Part shown: positions 27,870 through 36,811 of the stretch, piece after piece
How the letters are laid out: every line of letters starts with the position of its first letter
How positions within the stretch are numbered: position 1 is the stretch's first letter
Assembly: GCF_000756385.1 (NCBI RefSeq)
Contig: NZ_JNFC01000056.1
Span: forward strand, 111,733-175,732
Direction: 5' to 3'
Origin: Sphingopyxis sp. LC363
GTDB lineage: Bacteria > Pseudomonadota > Alphaproteobacteria > Sphingomonadales > Sphingomonadaceae
Length of the DNA stretch: 64,000 bases
Notes under the pieces: generated by a model
What the model saw: only the letters and a program-made list of their open reading frames with translations
The model's database searches: none
What the model was told of the DNA's origin: nothing
Translations under genes and position numbers: made by a program

Positions 27870-29402
27870 TCAGGCCGCCTTCGCGACGCGCGCCGGCACC
27901 TCGCGGACCGACGCCAGCGCCGCCTGTTCGCCCTCGGTACCGCTCTCATGATATTCGGCGTCCTCGTTGACGCCCCAGATATCATAGAGCTTCTCGCCCG
28001 CGACGATGTTGCGCACCGTCAGCATCGCGGTCATCATCGCATGATCCTGATTGTTGTATCGGTGCATGCCGTTGCGCCCGACCATGTGCAGCGTCGGGTA
28101 ACGCGCCTCGAGCTCGCTCCGCATCGTTTCGACATGCGCGGCATAGTCATCGTCATAGACGGGATAGGCCTTTTCCTGCCGCACCACCGCGCCGCCGACG
28201 ACGTCTTCGGGGTCGCAAAGCCCCAGGATTTCCATCTCCTTCGTCGCGAGCGCGATCAGACGCTCGTCGCTCGACGACCAGAGCCCGTCGCCCTCGAAAC
28301 AGAAATATTCGAGGCCGACGCACGCGATCGCCGGATCGGGCACCATTTCGGGCGACCAGCTGCGGAAATTCTGCACCCGGCCGACCTGCACCTTGCTGTC
28401 GTGGATATAGATCCAGTTGTCGGGGAACAGATCCTCCGACCGGATCTTGAGCGCGACGGTCAGAAAGTCGCGATAATTGAGCTTGGGCGCCGCGGTGAGC
28501 GCGCACGCCGGCAGCGGATGGATCCGCGCCGCGAGTTCGCGCATCGGCGCCGAGCTGATGACATGGCCCGCATCGATCACGACGTCGCCGTCGGGTCCGG
28601 TCGCGGTCATCCGCCAGCGGCCGGTCTTCTGATCCTGCGTCAGCTGCTTGAAGCTGTGCGCCATCAGCACATGGTTGCCGCCTTGGGCGACCTTGTCGCG
28701 CGCGGCCTCCCACATCATGCCGGGGCCGAGCCGCGGATAGCGGAAGGTTTCGAGCAAGGTCTTGGTCGCCATGCCGTCATTGGGCTTTTTGTTGAGCCCG
28801 AGGCTGCGCTTCAGCCCGTCGATCACCGCGCCGCCGAGGCTCAGCCCCTTGATGCGCTGCGCCGCCCAGTCGGCCGACATTTCGTCGCACGGCATGCCCC
28901 ACACCTTCTCGGTATAGGTTTTGAAAAAGATCGAATAGAGCTTTTTCCCGAACTGGTTGATCGTCCAGTCCTCGAAACTGCGCACCTGTTTCTTCGGCAG
29001 CAGCTTCGCCTTGGCATAGCTTATCATGCACAAGGTCGAGCGCACGACGCCGAGGTTCCACAGCGCCTCGAACGCCCGCAGCGGGTATGAATAGAATTTG
29101 CCTTCGTAATAGATACGGCTCATCCGCGGACGCTCGATGAAATCGTCAGGCAAAATCTCGTTCCACAGCTCGACGACTTCGCGGCTTTTCGAAAAGAAAC
29201 GATGCCCGCCGATGTCGAACCGAAAGCCCTCATGCTCGACCGTCCGGCTGATCCCGCCGACGTAAACCGGATCCTTCTCGATCACCGTCACTTTATAGCC
29301 CTGCTGCGTCAGCAGATAGGCGGCGGTCAGCCCCGCAGGCCCCGCGCCGATGATGGCGACGTCGGCGCTCGTCGGACGATTTTCCGGCACTTGGGCGTTC
29401 AT
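27870..29402 (-). CDS. FAD-dependent oxidoreductase, UDP-galactopyranose mutase-like
   Basis: A 510-aa flavoprotein. The Rossmann motif GAGPAGLTAAYLL begins near residue 19, then KVTVIEKDPVYVGGISRTVEHEGFRFDIGGHRFFS (in two parts: ~43-60 and ~62-78), and the FAD C-terminal motif GRNGMHRYNNQDHAM near the end. It resembles the UDP-galactopyranose mutase/amine-oxidase-type proteins common in surface-glycan loci. The start at 29402 has GGGGGAA about ten bases upstream. The reaction is not certain: it may interconvert nucleotide sugars or act on a lipid intermediate. It is in the glycan operon between the two GT-C genes. Confidence 0.8.
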   Translation of the reverse strand: MNAQVPENRPTSADVAIIGAGPAGLTAAYLLTQQGYKVTVIEKDPVYVGGISRTVEHEGFRFDIGGHRFFSKSREVVELWNEILPDDFIERPRMSRIYYEGKFYSYPLRAFEALWNLGVVRSTLCMISYAKAKLLPKKQVRSFEDWTINQFGKKLYSIFFKTYTEKVWGMPCDEMSADWAAQRIKGLSLGGAVIDGLKRSLGLNKKPNDGMATKTLLETFRYPRLGPGMMWEAARDKVAQGGNHVLMAHSFKQLTQDQKTGRWRMTATGPDGDVVIDAGHVISSAPMRELAARIHPLPACALTAAPKLNYRDFLTVALKIRSEDLFPDNWIYIHDSKVQVGRVQNFRSWSPEMVPDPAIACVGLEYFCFEGDGLWSSSDERLIALATKEMEILGLCDPEDVVGGAVVRQEKAYPVYDDDYAAHVETMRSELEARYPTLHMVGRNGMHRYNNQDHAMMTAMLTVRNIVAGEKLYDIWGVNEDAEYHESGTEGEQAALASVREVPARVAKAA

Positions 29403-29457
29403 CACTTCAAATTCCCCCACACAGACAGATGCTGCCGGTCGCAATGGGGGAAACATG

Positions 29458-29473
29458 GCTAAGAACCGGTTAA
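29458..29473 (-). promoter_or_regulatory. CtrA-like motif, copy 1
   Basis: On the minus strand TTAACCGGTTCTTAGC, i.e. TTAA, seven bases, TTAG, close to the CtrA consensus TTAA-N7-TTAA. It ends 55 bases before the flavoprotein start and overlaps the last codons of the upstream gene. A near-identical motif lies at 31357-31372. Confidence 0.55.
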
Positions 29474-31302
29474 CGGGGCGGGGAATTTCGTGAGGATCGC
29501 GCGCTTTTTCCGGCGATATCGACGATACGATACACATGAAAGCCGCCCGACGAGAGCCTCGCTTGCGGCTCGAGCCAATCTATCGGCCGCCCTTCCAGCA
29601 GATGGGCCGCCAGTCCGCGCGGGCTGACGCGGGCAAGCGGCGCCAGTTCATTTTCGCAAAATACAAGATATCGCGCATTCTGTGCGCCGACCAATCGGCG
29701 CGCGGCGTCCGGCGGCGCGAGAAAGGCCGACAGGACGCGGTTGATCGCGGCATGATTGCGATGATGCCCCGTCGTCACCACGCTGTGCGGCGTACCGGCC
29801 AGCAAGGTGGGCGCGATATGGATCGACGAAAAGAGAAGCGCGGGAGGCTCGTCGGCGAGCGCCAAGTCCCCCCGCGACAGGCAGACCGGAGTGCTGCCGC
29901 TTTCGGTCGACCGCGTCGTCAACAAGGACAGGTTGAAACCCAGCGCGATATCGATCGTCGGCATCGACAGCAGCAGCAACAGCGTCCCGCACAGCCGGCG
30001 CCATGTGCTTGGCCCGGCATCACCCCAGCGCCAGAAGGCCACCGCCAATGCGGCAAAGGCCGGAATCATGAAGGCGTGGGCGACGGCGAGCGACCGTATC
30101 ACCAACAGGGCCAGAATCGCGCTGCACAGGATCAGCACCGCGAGGCGCATCCAGTTTTCGGCTTCGGGACGGCCGCGGGCCCGGCGGCAGGCCCAGACGG
30201 TCGCCGCCCCGCCGACGGCGGTCGCGAGGCTGTACGCGATCATCCGCGCGGGTACCTGTTCCCAGAGGGGTCGTCCCTCGAGAATGGGTTCATACCAAAA
30301 GGTGCGGACAAGGGGCTCGAGCTCGCCGAAAGGCCCCGCGAGGCAGGAGGCGCCGGTCAGGCCGAAGCTTGCCGCAAACGCGACCCCCGCCGCCCCGACG
30401 ATCGACACGCGCCGCGCGAGCGAGCCGGTCCAGCGCGCCGGCGCCGTCAGGAAAATCAGGAAGACCGCTCCCGCCAGCGCGGCGGCGGCGATATAGGGCA
30501 GCGAAAAGCTGTCGCAAAAGACGCTCGCCACATAGTGCGTGCCGCGCAGCGGCAACGACCACAGCGCCGGGAGCAGGATCATCCCCGCCGAAAAGCCGCG
30601 CAGCCGGCTCTCGCTCGCGGGATCGCGCAACCAGTCGAGGACAAAGAGCGCCCAGAAAATCCCCAGGAAAGGAAAGCCTTCGAGCGAAATCTCGACATAG
30701 ATGCTCGCGACGAAGGCCGACAGAAATCCGTTCGCAAAGGACGCCGGGCGCAATGCGAGCCACAGAAGGACGACCGAAAGCAGCACTTGCCAATTGTGAT
30801 GATCGATATTGAGCGGCGCGAAATGATGGAGATAGGTGATCGTCGTGGCCGCTATCGCGAGGCCGACAAGGACGAACGGCCGGTCGCCCAACATCTGCAA
30901 TATCCGGGAAAAGACGAGCAGCAACGGCAATGCAAGCAGCGGCGGATAGGCCGCCAGCACCCAGCGCTCGGCCGTGCGCGGGTCGACGATCAGGCTCAGC
31001 AATTCGATCAGTCCAACGATCGGGGCATCGATGAACCGCGACCAATGCGTCAGTCCGCCGTTGCCCGGATTCGTGCGATATTGCGTTGTATCGAACCAGC
31101 TCTGCCCGGCGATCAGGTCGCGCACCTGCACGAGACGCATCGCATTGTCGGGATCGGAAAATGCCAGCGTCGCGATGGCGTCGCGATGGATATACAGGCT
31201 GGCCGCAACGAAGCCCAGCCACAGGATCAGCGCCAGCCGATCGGGGGAAAGCGCGGAAAAGGGATTCCGGTCATCGGGCGTTTTCGCTGTCGGTCCGGCC
31301 AT
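29470..31302 (-). CDS. GT-C/STT3-like polytopic membrane protein 2
   Basis: A 610-aa paralog of the protein at 25575-27416, with the same order of motifs: acidic pair Asp50 and Asp52 in SDPDNAMRLVQVRDLIAG, QSWFDTTQYRTNPG, HWSRFID (~86-92), NIDHHNWQ (second loop) and HHRNHAAIN near the C-terminus. It has about 11-13 membrane helices. AGGAAG lies seven bases before the ATG at 31302. It heads the four-gene operon, 67 bases from the flavoprotein gene. It is probably a glycosyltransferase using polyprenyl-phosphate sugars; the substrate is unknown. Confidence 0.75.
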   Translation of the reverse strand: MAGPTAKTPDDRNPFSALSPDRLALILWLGFVAASLYIHRDAIATLAFSDPDNAMRLVQVRDLIAGQSWFDTTQYRTNPGNGGLTHWSRFIDAPIVGLIELLSLIVDPRTAERWVLAAYPPLLALPLLLVFSRILQMLGDRPFVLVGLAIAATTITYLHHFAPLNIDHHNWQVLLSVVLLWLALRPASFANGFLSAFVASIYVEISLEGFPFLGIFWALFVLDWLRDPASESRLRGFSAGMILLPALWSLPLRGTHYVASVFCDSFSLPYIAAAALAGAVFLIFLTAPARWTGSLARRVSIVGAAGVAFAASFGLTGASCLAGPFGELEPLVRTFWYEPILEGRPLWEQVPARMIAYSLATAVGGAATVWACRRARGRPEAENWMRLAVLILCSAILALLVIRSLAVAHAFMIPAFAALAVAFWRWGDAGPSTWRRLCGTLLLLLSMPTIDIALGFNLSLLTTRSTESGSTPVCLSRGDLALADEPPALLFSSIHIAPTLLAGTPHSVVTTGHHRNHAAINRVLSAFLAPPDAARRLVGAQNARYLVFCENELAPLARVSPRGLAAHLLEGRPIDWLEPQARLSSGGFHVYRIVDIAGKSARSSRNSPPR

Positions 31303-31356
31303 TGGTTTCTTCCTGTGGCCATGTTTCAGCCCGCCGCGCTCCCTATGCCATGGCGC

Positions 31357-31372
31357 GCTAAAAACCGGTTAA
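31357..31372 (-). promoter_or_regulatory. CtrA-like motif, copy 2
   Basis: On the minus strand TTAACCGGTTTTTAGC, differing from the 29458 copy at one base and ending 54 bases before the GT-C start (55 at the other copy). The shared sequence and spacing indicate common control; CtrA is inferred from the TTAA-N7-TTAG pattern. Confidence 0.6.
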
Positions 31373-31482
31373 TGTCGCGATAGGGATATCAAAGACATGG
31401 ATTTTTCGCCGATGAGGCGCCCGCGGGCTTGGGCGGCGGGCGGACCTCATGTAGACTCGCGCCGGCAAGGAGGCGCTCGGCA

Positions 31483-32445
31483 ATGGCAGGCGGTCTGGCA
31501 ATCGTATTGAGCGGCGGCGGCGCCAAGGGCGCCTTCCAGGTCGGCGTCGTCCACGAACTCGTCGTCAATCGCGGCGTCCGGCTCGACATCGTCGCCGGCG
31601 TCTCGACCGGCGCGATCCAGGCCTTGGGCGTCGCGCAGGACGATGTGCCCGCGCTGCTCGACGCCTGGCTCGGCATCCGCGGCAACAGTTCGATCTACAA
31701 ATCGCGCCCGCTCGGCGTCGTCGGCGGGCTGCTCGGCGAGGATGCGCTTTACGACACCGGGCCCTTGAAGCGACTGCTCAAGGGCTTCGCGAACGAGACG
31801 AAATTGCGCGCGAGCGGGCGCAAGCTCCTGCTCGGCGTCGTCAATCTCGGCACCGGCACCTATCGCACGATCGACGAAAGCGTCCCCGGCATCCACAATT
31901 GGGTCTACGCCAGCTGCGCGATGCCGCTCTTCTTCGATCCCTTGAAGACGCGCGCACGCGACGGGACCGAGGAACAATGGGTCGACGGCGGCGTGCGCGA
32001 CGTGACCCCTTTGAGTTCGGCGCTCCAAATGAACCCGCGCGGCGTGATCGCGGTGCGCGCCTCCCCCGCACCGCAGCCCGGTGCGGTGCGCACCTTCCCC
32101 AATCTCATCAAGATCGGGCTGCGCGCGGTCGACATCCTCCAGTCGGAGGTGTCGGCGAACGACCTCGCCGGAGCCGCGCTGATCAACGACCTGATCGCCG
32201 CGCGCGAGGGCCAGCTCCGCGCGCTCCAGAGCGAGGGCATCGGCGGCGCGCAGGCCGCGCGCATCCTCCGACCGCTCGACGTCCAGATCGCGCGCTACCG
32301 CTTCGCGCCGATCCGCATCATCGAGCCCGAGGAGGAGGTCGCCGAAACGCTCGAATTCAACCCCGCGAAAATCCGCGCAGCAATCGACGCCGGCCGCCGC
32401 GCCGTCGACCGCGAATGGGACGCGCTCGAACCGTTGCTGAGCTGA
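31483..32445 (+). CDS. patatin-like phospholipase
   Basis: A 320-aa Ser-Asp dyad lipid acyl hydrolase. The oxyanion hole SGGGAKGAFQVG (~10-21), nucleophile Ser41 in GVSTG and the catalytic Asp168 in DGG are present. No signal peptide. The start at 31483 has a strong AAGGAGG eight bases upstream. It is divergent from the glycan operon across about 180 bases, with a hairpin after the stop. Substrate is unknown; family members hydrolyse phospholipids or lysophospholipids. Confidence 0.92.
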   Translation: MAGGLAIVLSGGGAKGAFQVGVVHELVVNRGVRLDIVAGVSTGAIQALGVAQDDVPALLDAWLGIRGNSSIYKSRPLGVVGGLLGEDALYDTGPLKRLLKGFANETKLRASGRKLLLGVVNLGTGTYRTIDESVPGIHNWVYASCAMPLFFDPLKTRARDGTEEQWVDGGVRDVTPLSSALQMNPRGVIAVRASPAPQPGAVRTFPNLIKIGLRAVDILQSEVSANDLAGAALINDLIAAREGQLRALQSEGIGGAQAARILRPLDVQIARYRFAPIRIIEPEEEVAETLEFNPAKIRAAIDAGRRAVDREWDALEPLLS

Positions 32446-32489
32446 AATTGAAGGGCAGCTCCCGACCGGTTGGGCCATTGAGAGAAGAA

Positions 32490-32515
32490 AGCCCTTCCCC
32501 TTCAGGGGAGGGGCT
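32490..32515. terminator. hairpin terminator between convergent patatin and chrA
   Basis: AGCCCTTCCCC, loop TTCA, GGGGAGGGGCT forms a strong stem between two converging genes. The following AAATT gives only a short weak U-tract, so it could serve both directions. Confidence 0.5.
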
Positions 32516-32528
32516 AAATTGCCGCAAC

Positions 32529-32555
32529 GTCCGCTCACCACCCCTAAACCGACAT
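32529..32555. repeat. R6 27-bp repeat, copy 2, overlapping the chrA stop
   Basis: Matches the copy at 6677-6703 in 26 of 27 positions. The chrA terminal codons (Met-Ser-Val-stop) are inside the repeat, so it likely supplies the gene's stop. Confidence 0.65.
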
Positions 32556-33740
32556 TCCCAGCCAACCCGCAATCGCCCCGCCCGCAACGATCGCCGGCGT
32601 CGCCCACGCGCCCTTGATGCGCCACACCACCACCAGCGCCGCCGCGAACAGCAACAGCGCAAACCACGGCTCCGCAACCCGCGCACCTGTCGCCTGCCCC
32701 AACTGCACGAAGGTCGCGGCAATGATCCCCACCACCGCCGCGGCGACCCCCGCCAGCAAGCGGTGCAGCGCCGGATTCTCGACGATCGCCTCGAGCCGCT
32801 CGAACAGGATCAGCGAAAAGGCGAAGGCGGGCAGGAACATGCCCGCGGTGATCGCCAGCGCGCCGCCCGGGCCGCCCGCGACATAGCCGACAAAGGTCGC
32901 GAAGATGACGAGCGGCGCCGGAAGCACGCCCGCGAGCGCGATGCCGTCGAGGAACGTCCCGTCGCCGATCCAGCCGCGCCCGACGGTGTCGGCGCGGACA
33001 TAGGGGATCGCGGTATAGGCGCCGCCGAAGGTCAGCAGCCCGCCCTTCAGCCCCGCGACGAACAGCGCCGCGAGCGTCACGGGCGCCGCGGCCGTCGCCG
33101 GGCCGCTCGAAGCAGTTGTTGCCGTCAGATGGACCGCCGCCGCCACACCGGCCGCGGCGAGAATGACGGCAATCGCTGCAACCGGTCGATGCGACACCGC
33201 ATAGGCGAGGCCGCCGGCGACGAGCGGAATCCAGAAGGCCACGCCTGCGAGCGTCGCGAGCAGGCTTGCGGCCGCAACGAGCGCGAGCAGGCGGTCCTCG
33301 ACGATATGCTCGCCGATCCGCACCACCGCGCGCAGGATGACAGCGAGCACCACGACCTGCACGCCGAGCAGCATGCCCGACAGCCCGGCGCTTCCCGCGA
33401 TCCAGCCGACATAGACCCACCCCGCGATCAGCATCAGCGCGAAACCCGGCAGCATGAATCCCAGCCCCGCGAGCAGCCCGCCGATCCGGCCGCGCGCAAC
33501 CATGCCCAGATGCACGCAAAGCTCGTGCGCCTCGGGCCCGGGCAGGACCTGCAGCACCGCGAGCAGCCGGTTGAAGCGTGCCGGCTCGATCCAGCGCTCT
33601 TCCTCGATCAGCGCGTGCCGGATCATCGCGATCTGCGCGACCGGGCCGCCAAAGGCGAGGAATCCGAAACGCAGGAATTTCAGGAAGAGGGCCGTCAGGC
33701 TGAGTTCGGACGGGCGGGCTTGTGCAAGGTCGGTGGTCAT
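32544..33740 (-). CDS. chrA: chromate/anion transporter ChrA
   Basis: A 398-aa membrane protein of the CHR family with two homologous CHR domains (about 1-190 and 210-398, ~10-12 helices). The N-terminal half has FLRFGFLAFGGPVAQIAMI and LPGPEAHELC; the second has FVAGLKGGLLTFGGAYTAIPYV (two overlapping parts) and ALAGVLPAPLVIFATFVGY. ChrA extrudes chromate by chemiosmosis, and long-chain bidomain versions are the usual resistance form. Neighbours give no chrB regulator. The C-terminus ends with repeat R6. The activity is inferred from family membership. Confidence 0.9.
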   Translation of the reverse strand: MTTDLAQARPSELSLTALFLKFLRFGFLAFGGPVAQIAMIRHALIEEERWIEPARFNRLLAVLQVLPGPEAHELCVHLGMVARGRIGGLLAGLGFMLPGFALMLIAGWVYVGWIAGSAGLSGMLLGVQVVVLAVILRAVVRIGEHIVEDRLLALVAAASLLATLAGVAFWIPLVAGGLAYAVSHRPVAAIAVILAAAGVAAAVHLTATTASSGPATAAAPVTLAALFVAGLKGGLLTFGGAYTAIPYVRADTVGRGWIGDGTFLDGIALAGVLPAPLVIFATFVGYVAGGPGGALAITAGMFLPAFAFSLILFERLEAIVENPALHRLLAGVAAAVVGIIAATFVQLGQATGARVAEPWFALLLFAAALVVVWRIKGAWATPAIVAGGAIAGWLGMSV

Positions 33741-33957
33741 ATCAACGCTCCGAACGCCGCGAAAAGGCGGCGGGTGGAGCGGAACTTGGGCGAGCGCTTC
33801 GCCTGAACGGGCGTCCGCACCGGCCCGTTGCCGCCGCTATCGTCCGAAGCGGCGGCGAAGTCAATCGCGGTCGGGCGCGAACGGGGAAGTGCTGGGAGCG
33901 ACCGCCGAACCGATGTCGAACGTCGCCATTCGATCGGAAGCCGCCCTATCCATCATC

Positions 33958-33985
33958 GTCACCCCGGACTTGATCCGGGGTGACG
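33958..33985. repeat. R2 palindrome, short form
   Basis: GTCACCCCGGACTTGATCCG continuing to GGGTGACG, a compact 28-base hairpin. It is in the intergenic region between chrA and the usher gene; the rest of 33741-34026 is featureless. Confidence 0.8.
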
Positions 33986-34026
33986 AAAGAAACGAATGTC
34001 CGCCTTCCACCCCGAACGCCTGACGA

Positions 34027-36780
34027 CTACAACCCGCCATCTTGTTCGCCCGGCGGCCCGCGGGCAGTTTTGCTGCCGGACGGCGCTTCGTCCCGAATCG
34101 CAACGGCGCGGATCAACGGCTTCAGCACCATTGTCCCCAGCCTTACGCGCGGCGCTGCCTTGCCCGGCGCGGCGCCGGTCGAAAAGGCGCCATCGAGCCG
34201 CAGCGCCGCCGCCGAGACTTTGCCCGGCCGCACCGTGTAACGCCCGTAAGCCACGCCCTCGAACAGGAAATAGCCGTCGAACTCGGTCAGCGTTGCCGCG
34301 CGCACGCGCCCTTCGGCATCGACCAGTTCGACGCGCAGCCCTTCGACCACATGGCCGCCGTCGCGCCGGAAAATCCCCTCGATCTCGCCCGCCGCGACCA
34401 TCGGCAACAGGACGCGCGTCGCGACCCCGGGCCGCGGCGCGACCACCACCCCCGGCAGCGCGGGCTGAACATAGGGATCGGGCAGGCTCCCCGCGTCGAT
34501 GCCGATCATCACCGCGCGGAACGGCTCGAGCCCGTCGATCGTCCCGCGCCCTTCGCTGTCGGTCGCCGCATCGACAAGGGCGTTGCCCGCGGTCAGCGGC
34601 ACGGCGGGCAGCGCCGCCTCGCCCGGCTGGCGCACCCCGTCGCCATTTTCGTCCATCCAGACATCGGCGATCACCTGCCCGCGGCTCGCGAGCTTCTCGG
34701 CCGATACGCGCCAGCCGCCGGCGGATTTCGGCCCGAAGCTGAACGCGAGCGCCAGCGATGCCGCGACCGATCCGTCGCTCGCGACCTCGCCGAAGCCGCT
34801 GAGCTGCAACTTGTTGAAACGGCGTGTATAACCAAGCCCGGCGCGCGCGCGGTCGAGTCCGCGGTCATAACCGAGTTCGGCGCGCCATTCGGCCTCGCCC
34901 TTCCCCGCCCATTCACCGATCAGCGCCATGCGCGTGTCGCTATTTTCGCCCGACAGCGCAAAGCGCGCCTCGCCGCGGACGCGCACTCGCCCGATCCGGG
35001 CGTTGGCCAGCAGGCTCGCGATCAGATTGTCGGGCGGGTCGGGGCCGATCGGCGCCTTGGTCCGGCTCCAGTCGAGCTGCCCGGTGAAGGTCATCGCGCG
35101 GAAACTCGCCGACGCGCGCGCGCTCGCCTCGATGCTGTCGCCTCCCGACCATCGCTCGACCTGCCGCACGTCGAAGTGGAGCGGCAATATCGTCCGCCCG
35201 AGCTTCACCGACTGGTCGACCGACACCGAATATATGGCGTTGATATTGGAAAATAAACGGTCCGACACGAAGCCGCCCCAGCCGCGCAGCGCATCGGCGC
35301 GCACATAAGTCTCGCCGAACGCCGCGAGCCAGCTCGCGCGCGCGGCGACGCCGCCCTTCTGTTCATAGCTGCCGCCGACCTCGAGCAGGGTCGGTCCGAT
35401 CGAGCGCCGCAGCGCGAGCTCGCCATAATTGTAGCGGACATTCTCGATCAGCAGGCTGTGCAGATAGGCCGAAGCCGACGTGCGCGTATCGAGCCCGCGC
35501 TCGATCCCCGCCGTCCCGCGCCACCCGCGCCGGAACGCGCCGCGCCGCCGGCCGCCGAAGTCGATCAGGTCGGCATTTTCCTGCGCGACGCCCGCCCAAT
35601 ACCAGCTCTGCTGCGGCGGGATCGAATCGAGCCCCACCTGCACCTGCTTGATTTCGCGCCTTATCTGCCCCTGCGGCCCGTACAGTATGATCTCGAAGCG
35701 GTTCGCGCCATATTGCAACGGCACGTCGATGAACGCGTAACGCCCGTCGCTATTCGGGCTCGTGAAAGCGAGCAGCTGGCCGTTGCGATACAGTTCGGCA
35801 TCCCAGCCCGCGGGCAAATCGCCGCGAAAATCGGTCTTGTCGAACGCGTCGGGGCGCTCGACCGGGCGGTTGGTCAGCACCGCGCCGCGCCCCGGCGTCG
35901 ACGCCGCGACGATTCCCGTCGACAGCAGGCTGACGTCGCCGACGCCATAATGCGTCGCCTTCAACGACCCGAGCAGCCGCCCTTGCGCGTCGGTGCGATA
36001 GAGCCGCATCCGCAGACTGTCGGGAACGCCCTCATTGTCCGACGACAGCCGCGCGTCGAAGCTCTGCGCGAGCAGCTCGCCCGCCGCGAAAATCTCGTAG
36101 CGCCCCTGCCCATAGGATCCGCCGCGCTTGTCCGACACCGCGCCGACCGACGCGACGACATCGACCGACGGCGTCGCCCACGCCTGATACGGCCGCGCCG
36201 CCTGCGGTAGAGTGGCAAGATCGAATTGCGCTTGCGGGCGGATCGACGCCGCGCGCGCGCGGCGTTCGGCTGCGAGCTGGAACGGCAGCTTCTCCTTCGC
36301 ATCGACGCGCAGCACCGCGTTCGACAGATCGGCGGTCAGCGGCACGCCGAGCCACGCGTTCAGACTGTCCAGATCGACGCACCAGCCCGCCGCCGTGTCG
36401 CGGATCGTCGTCGCGGCGAGGCGGAAACGCTCGCTCCCCGCGCGCACCTCGCCCGTCTCGCGGTCGATCGTCAGGCTGCGCCGCTCGTCGAACACCCAGC
36501 CGGTTGCGCGGCGCAACTTCTTATCGACGCGCACCGCGAGGTCGAGCGCGAGCACGACATCGCCCAGGTCGACGCAAATCCCCTGCGGCGTCTGATAGCC
36601 GCGCACCCCGTCGCCGAGCCGATACTGACCCGAGCGCACATCGAACAGCCAGCTGTCGTCGGCATTCGGCGCCCACGCCGCCGCGGTGGGAGAAACCGGC
36701 ATTCGCTCGGCGGCTTCGGCGCCGGCGGGCGCGAGTCCCGCCAGCGCCAGCGCGGCGACGATGAAGCGCCCCCACCGCAT
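34027..36780 (-). CDS. fimbrial outer-membrane usher protein
   Basis: A 917-aa usher of the chaperone-usher type. It has a signal peptide ending AEA (~23) and an N-terminal domain, then a beta-barrel with Tyr/Arg-rich alternating strands. Typical segments include DFRGDLPAGWDAELYRNGQLLA (in the middle region), LQYGANRFEIILYGPQGQIRR, and a C-terminal carboxypeptidase-like domain with DENGDGVRQPGEAALPAVP and GYFLFEGVAYGRYTVR. The start at ATG 36780 follows an in-frame GTG at 36783. It follows the chaperone gene by 31 bases and the pilin is first in the operon. The usher secretes and assembles the fimbrial subunits. Confidence 0.85.
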   Translation of the reverse strand: MRWGRFIVAALALAGLAPAGAEAAERMPVSPTAAAWAPNADDSWLFDVRSGQYRLGDGVRGYQTPQGICVDLGDVVLALDLAVRVDKKLRRATGWVFDERRSLTIDRETGEVRAGSERFRLAATTIRDTAAGWCVDLDSLNAWLGVPLTADLSNAVLRVDAKEKLPFQLAAERRARAASIRPQAQFDLATLPQAARPYQAWATPSVDVVASVGAVSDKRGGSYGQGRYEIFAAGELLAQSFDARLSSDNEGVPDSLRMRLYRTDAQGRLLGSLKATHYGVGDVSLLSTGIVAASTPGRGAVLTNRPVERPDAFDKTDFRGDLPAGWDAELYRNGQLLAFTSPNSDGRYAFIDVPLQYGANRFEIILYGPQGQIRREIKQVQVGLDSIPPQQSWYWAGVAQENADLIDFGGRRRGAFRRGWRGTAGIERGLDTRTSASAYLHSLLIENVRYNYGELALRRSIGPTLLEVGGSYEQKGGVAARASWLAAFGETYVRADALRGWGGFVSDRLFSNINAIYSVSVDQSVKLGRTILPLHFDVRQVERWSGGDSIEASARASASFRAMTFTGQLDWSRTKAPIGPDPPDNLIASLLANARIGRVRVRGEARFALSGENSDTRMALIGEWAGKGEAEWRAELGYDRGLDRARAGLGYTRRFNKLQLSGFGEVASDGSVAASLALAFSFGPKSAGGWRVSAEKLASRGQVIADVWMDENGDGVRQPGEAALPAVPLTAGNALVDAATDSEGRGTIDGLEPFRAVMIGIDAGSLPDPYVQPALPGVVVAPRPGVATRVLLPMVAAGEIEGIFRRDGGHVVEGLRVELVDAEGRVRAATLTEFDGYFLFEGVAYGRYTVRPGKVSAAALRLDGAFSTGAAPGKAAPRVRLGTMVLKPLIRAVAIRDEAPSGSKTARGPPGEQDGGL

Positions 36781-36811
36781 CACGGCCGCACCTGAACTGT
36801 CCGTCCGCTTC

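Noticed and set aside
29536..31383. A 615-codon plus-strand frame opposite the second GT-C gene
   Set aside because: Arg/Gln-rich shadow of a GC-rich membrane-protein gene.
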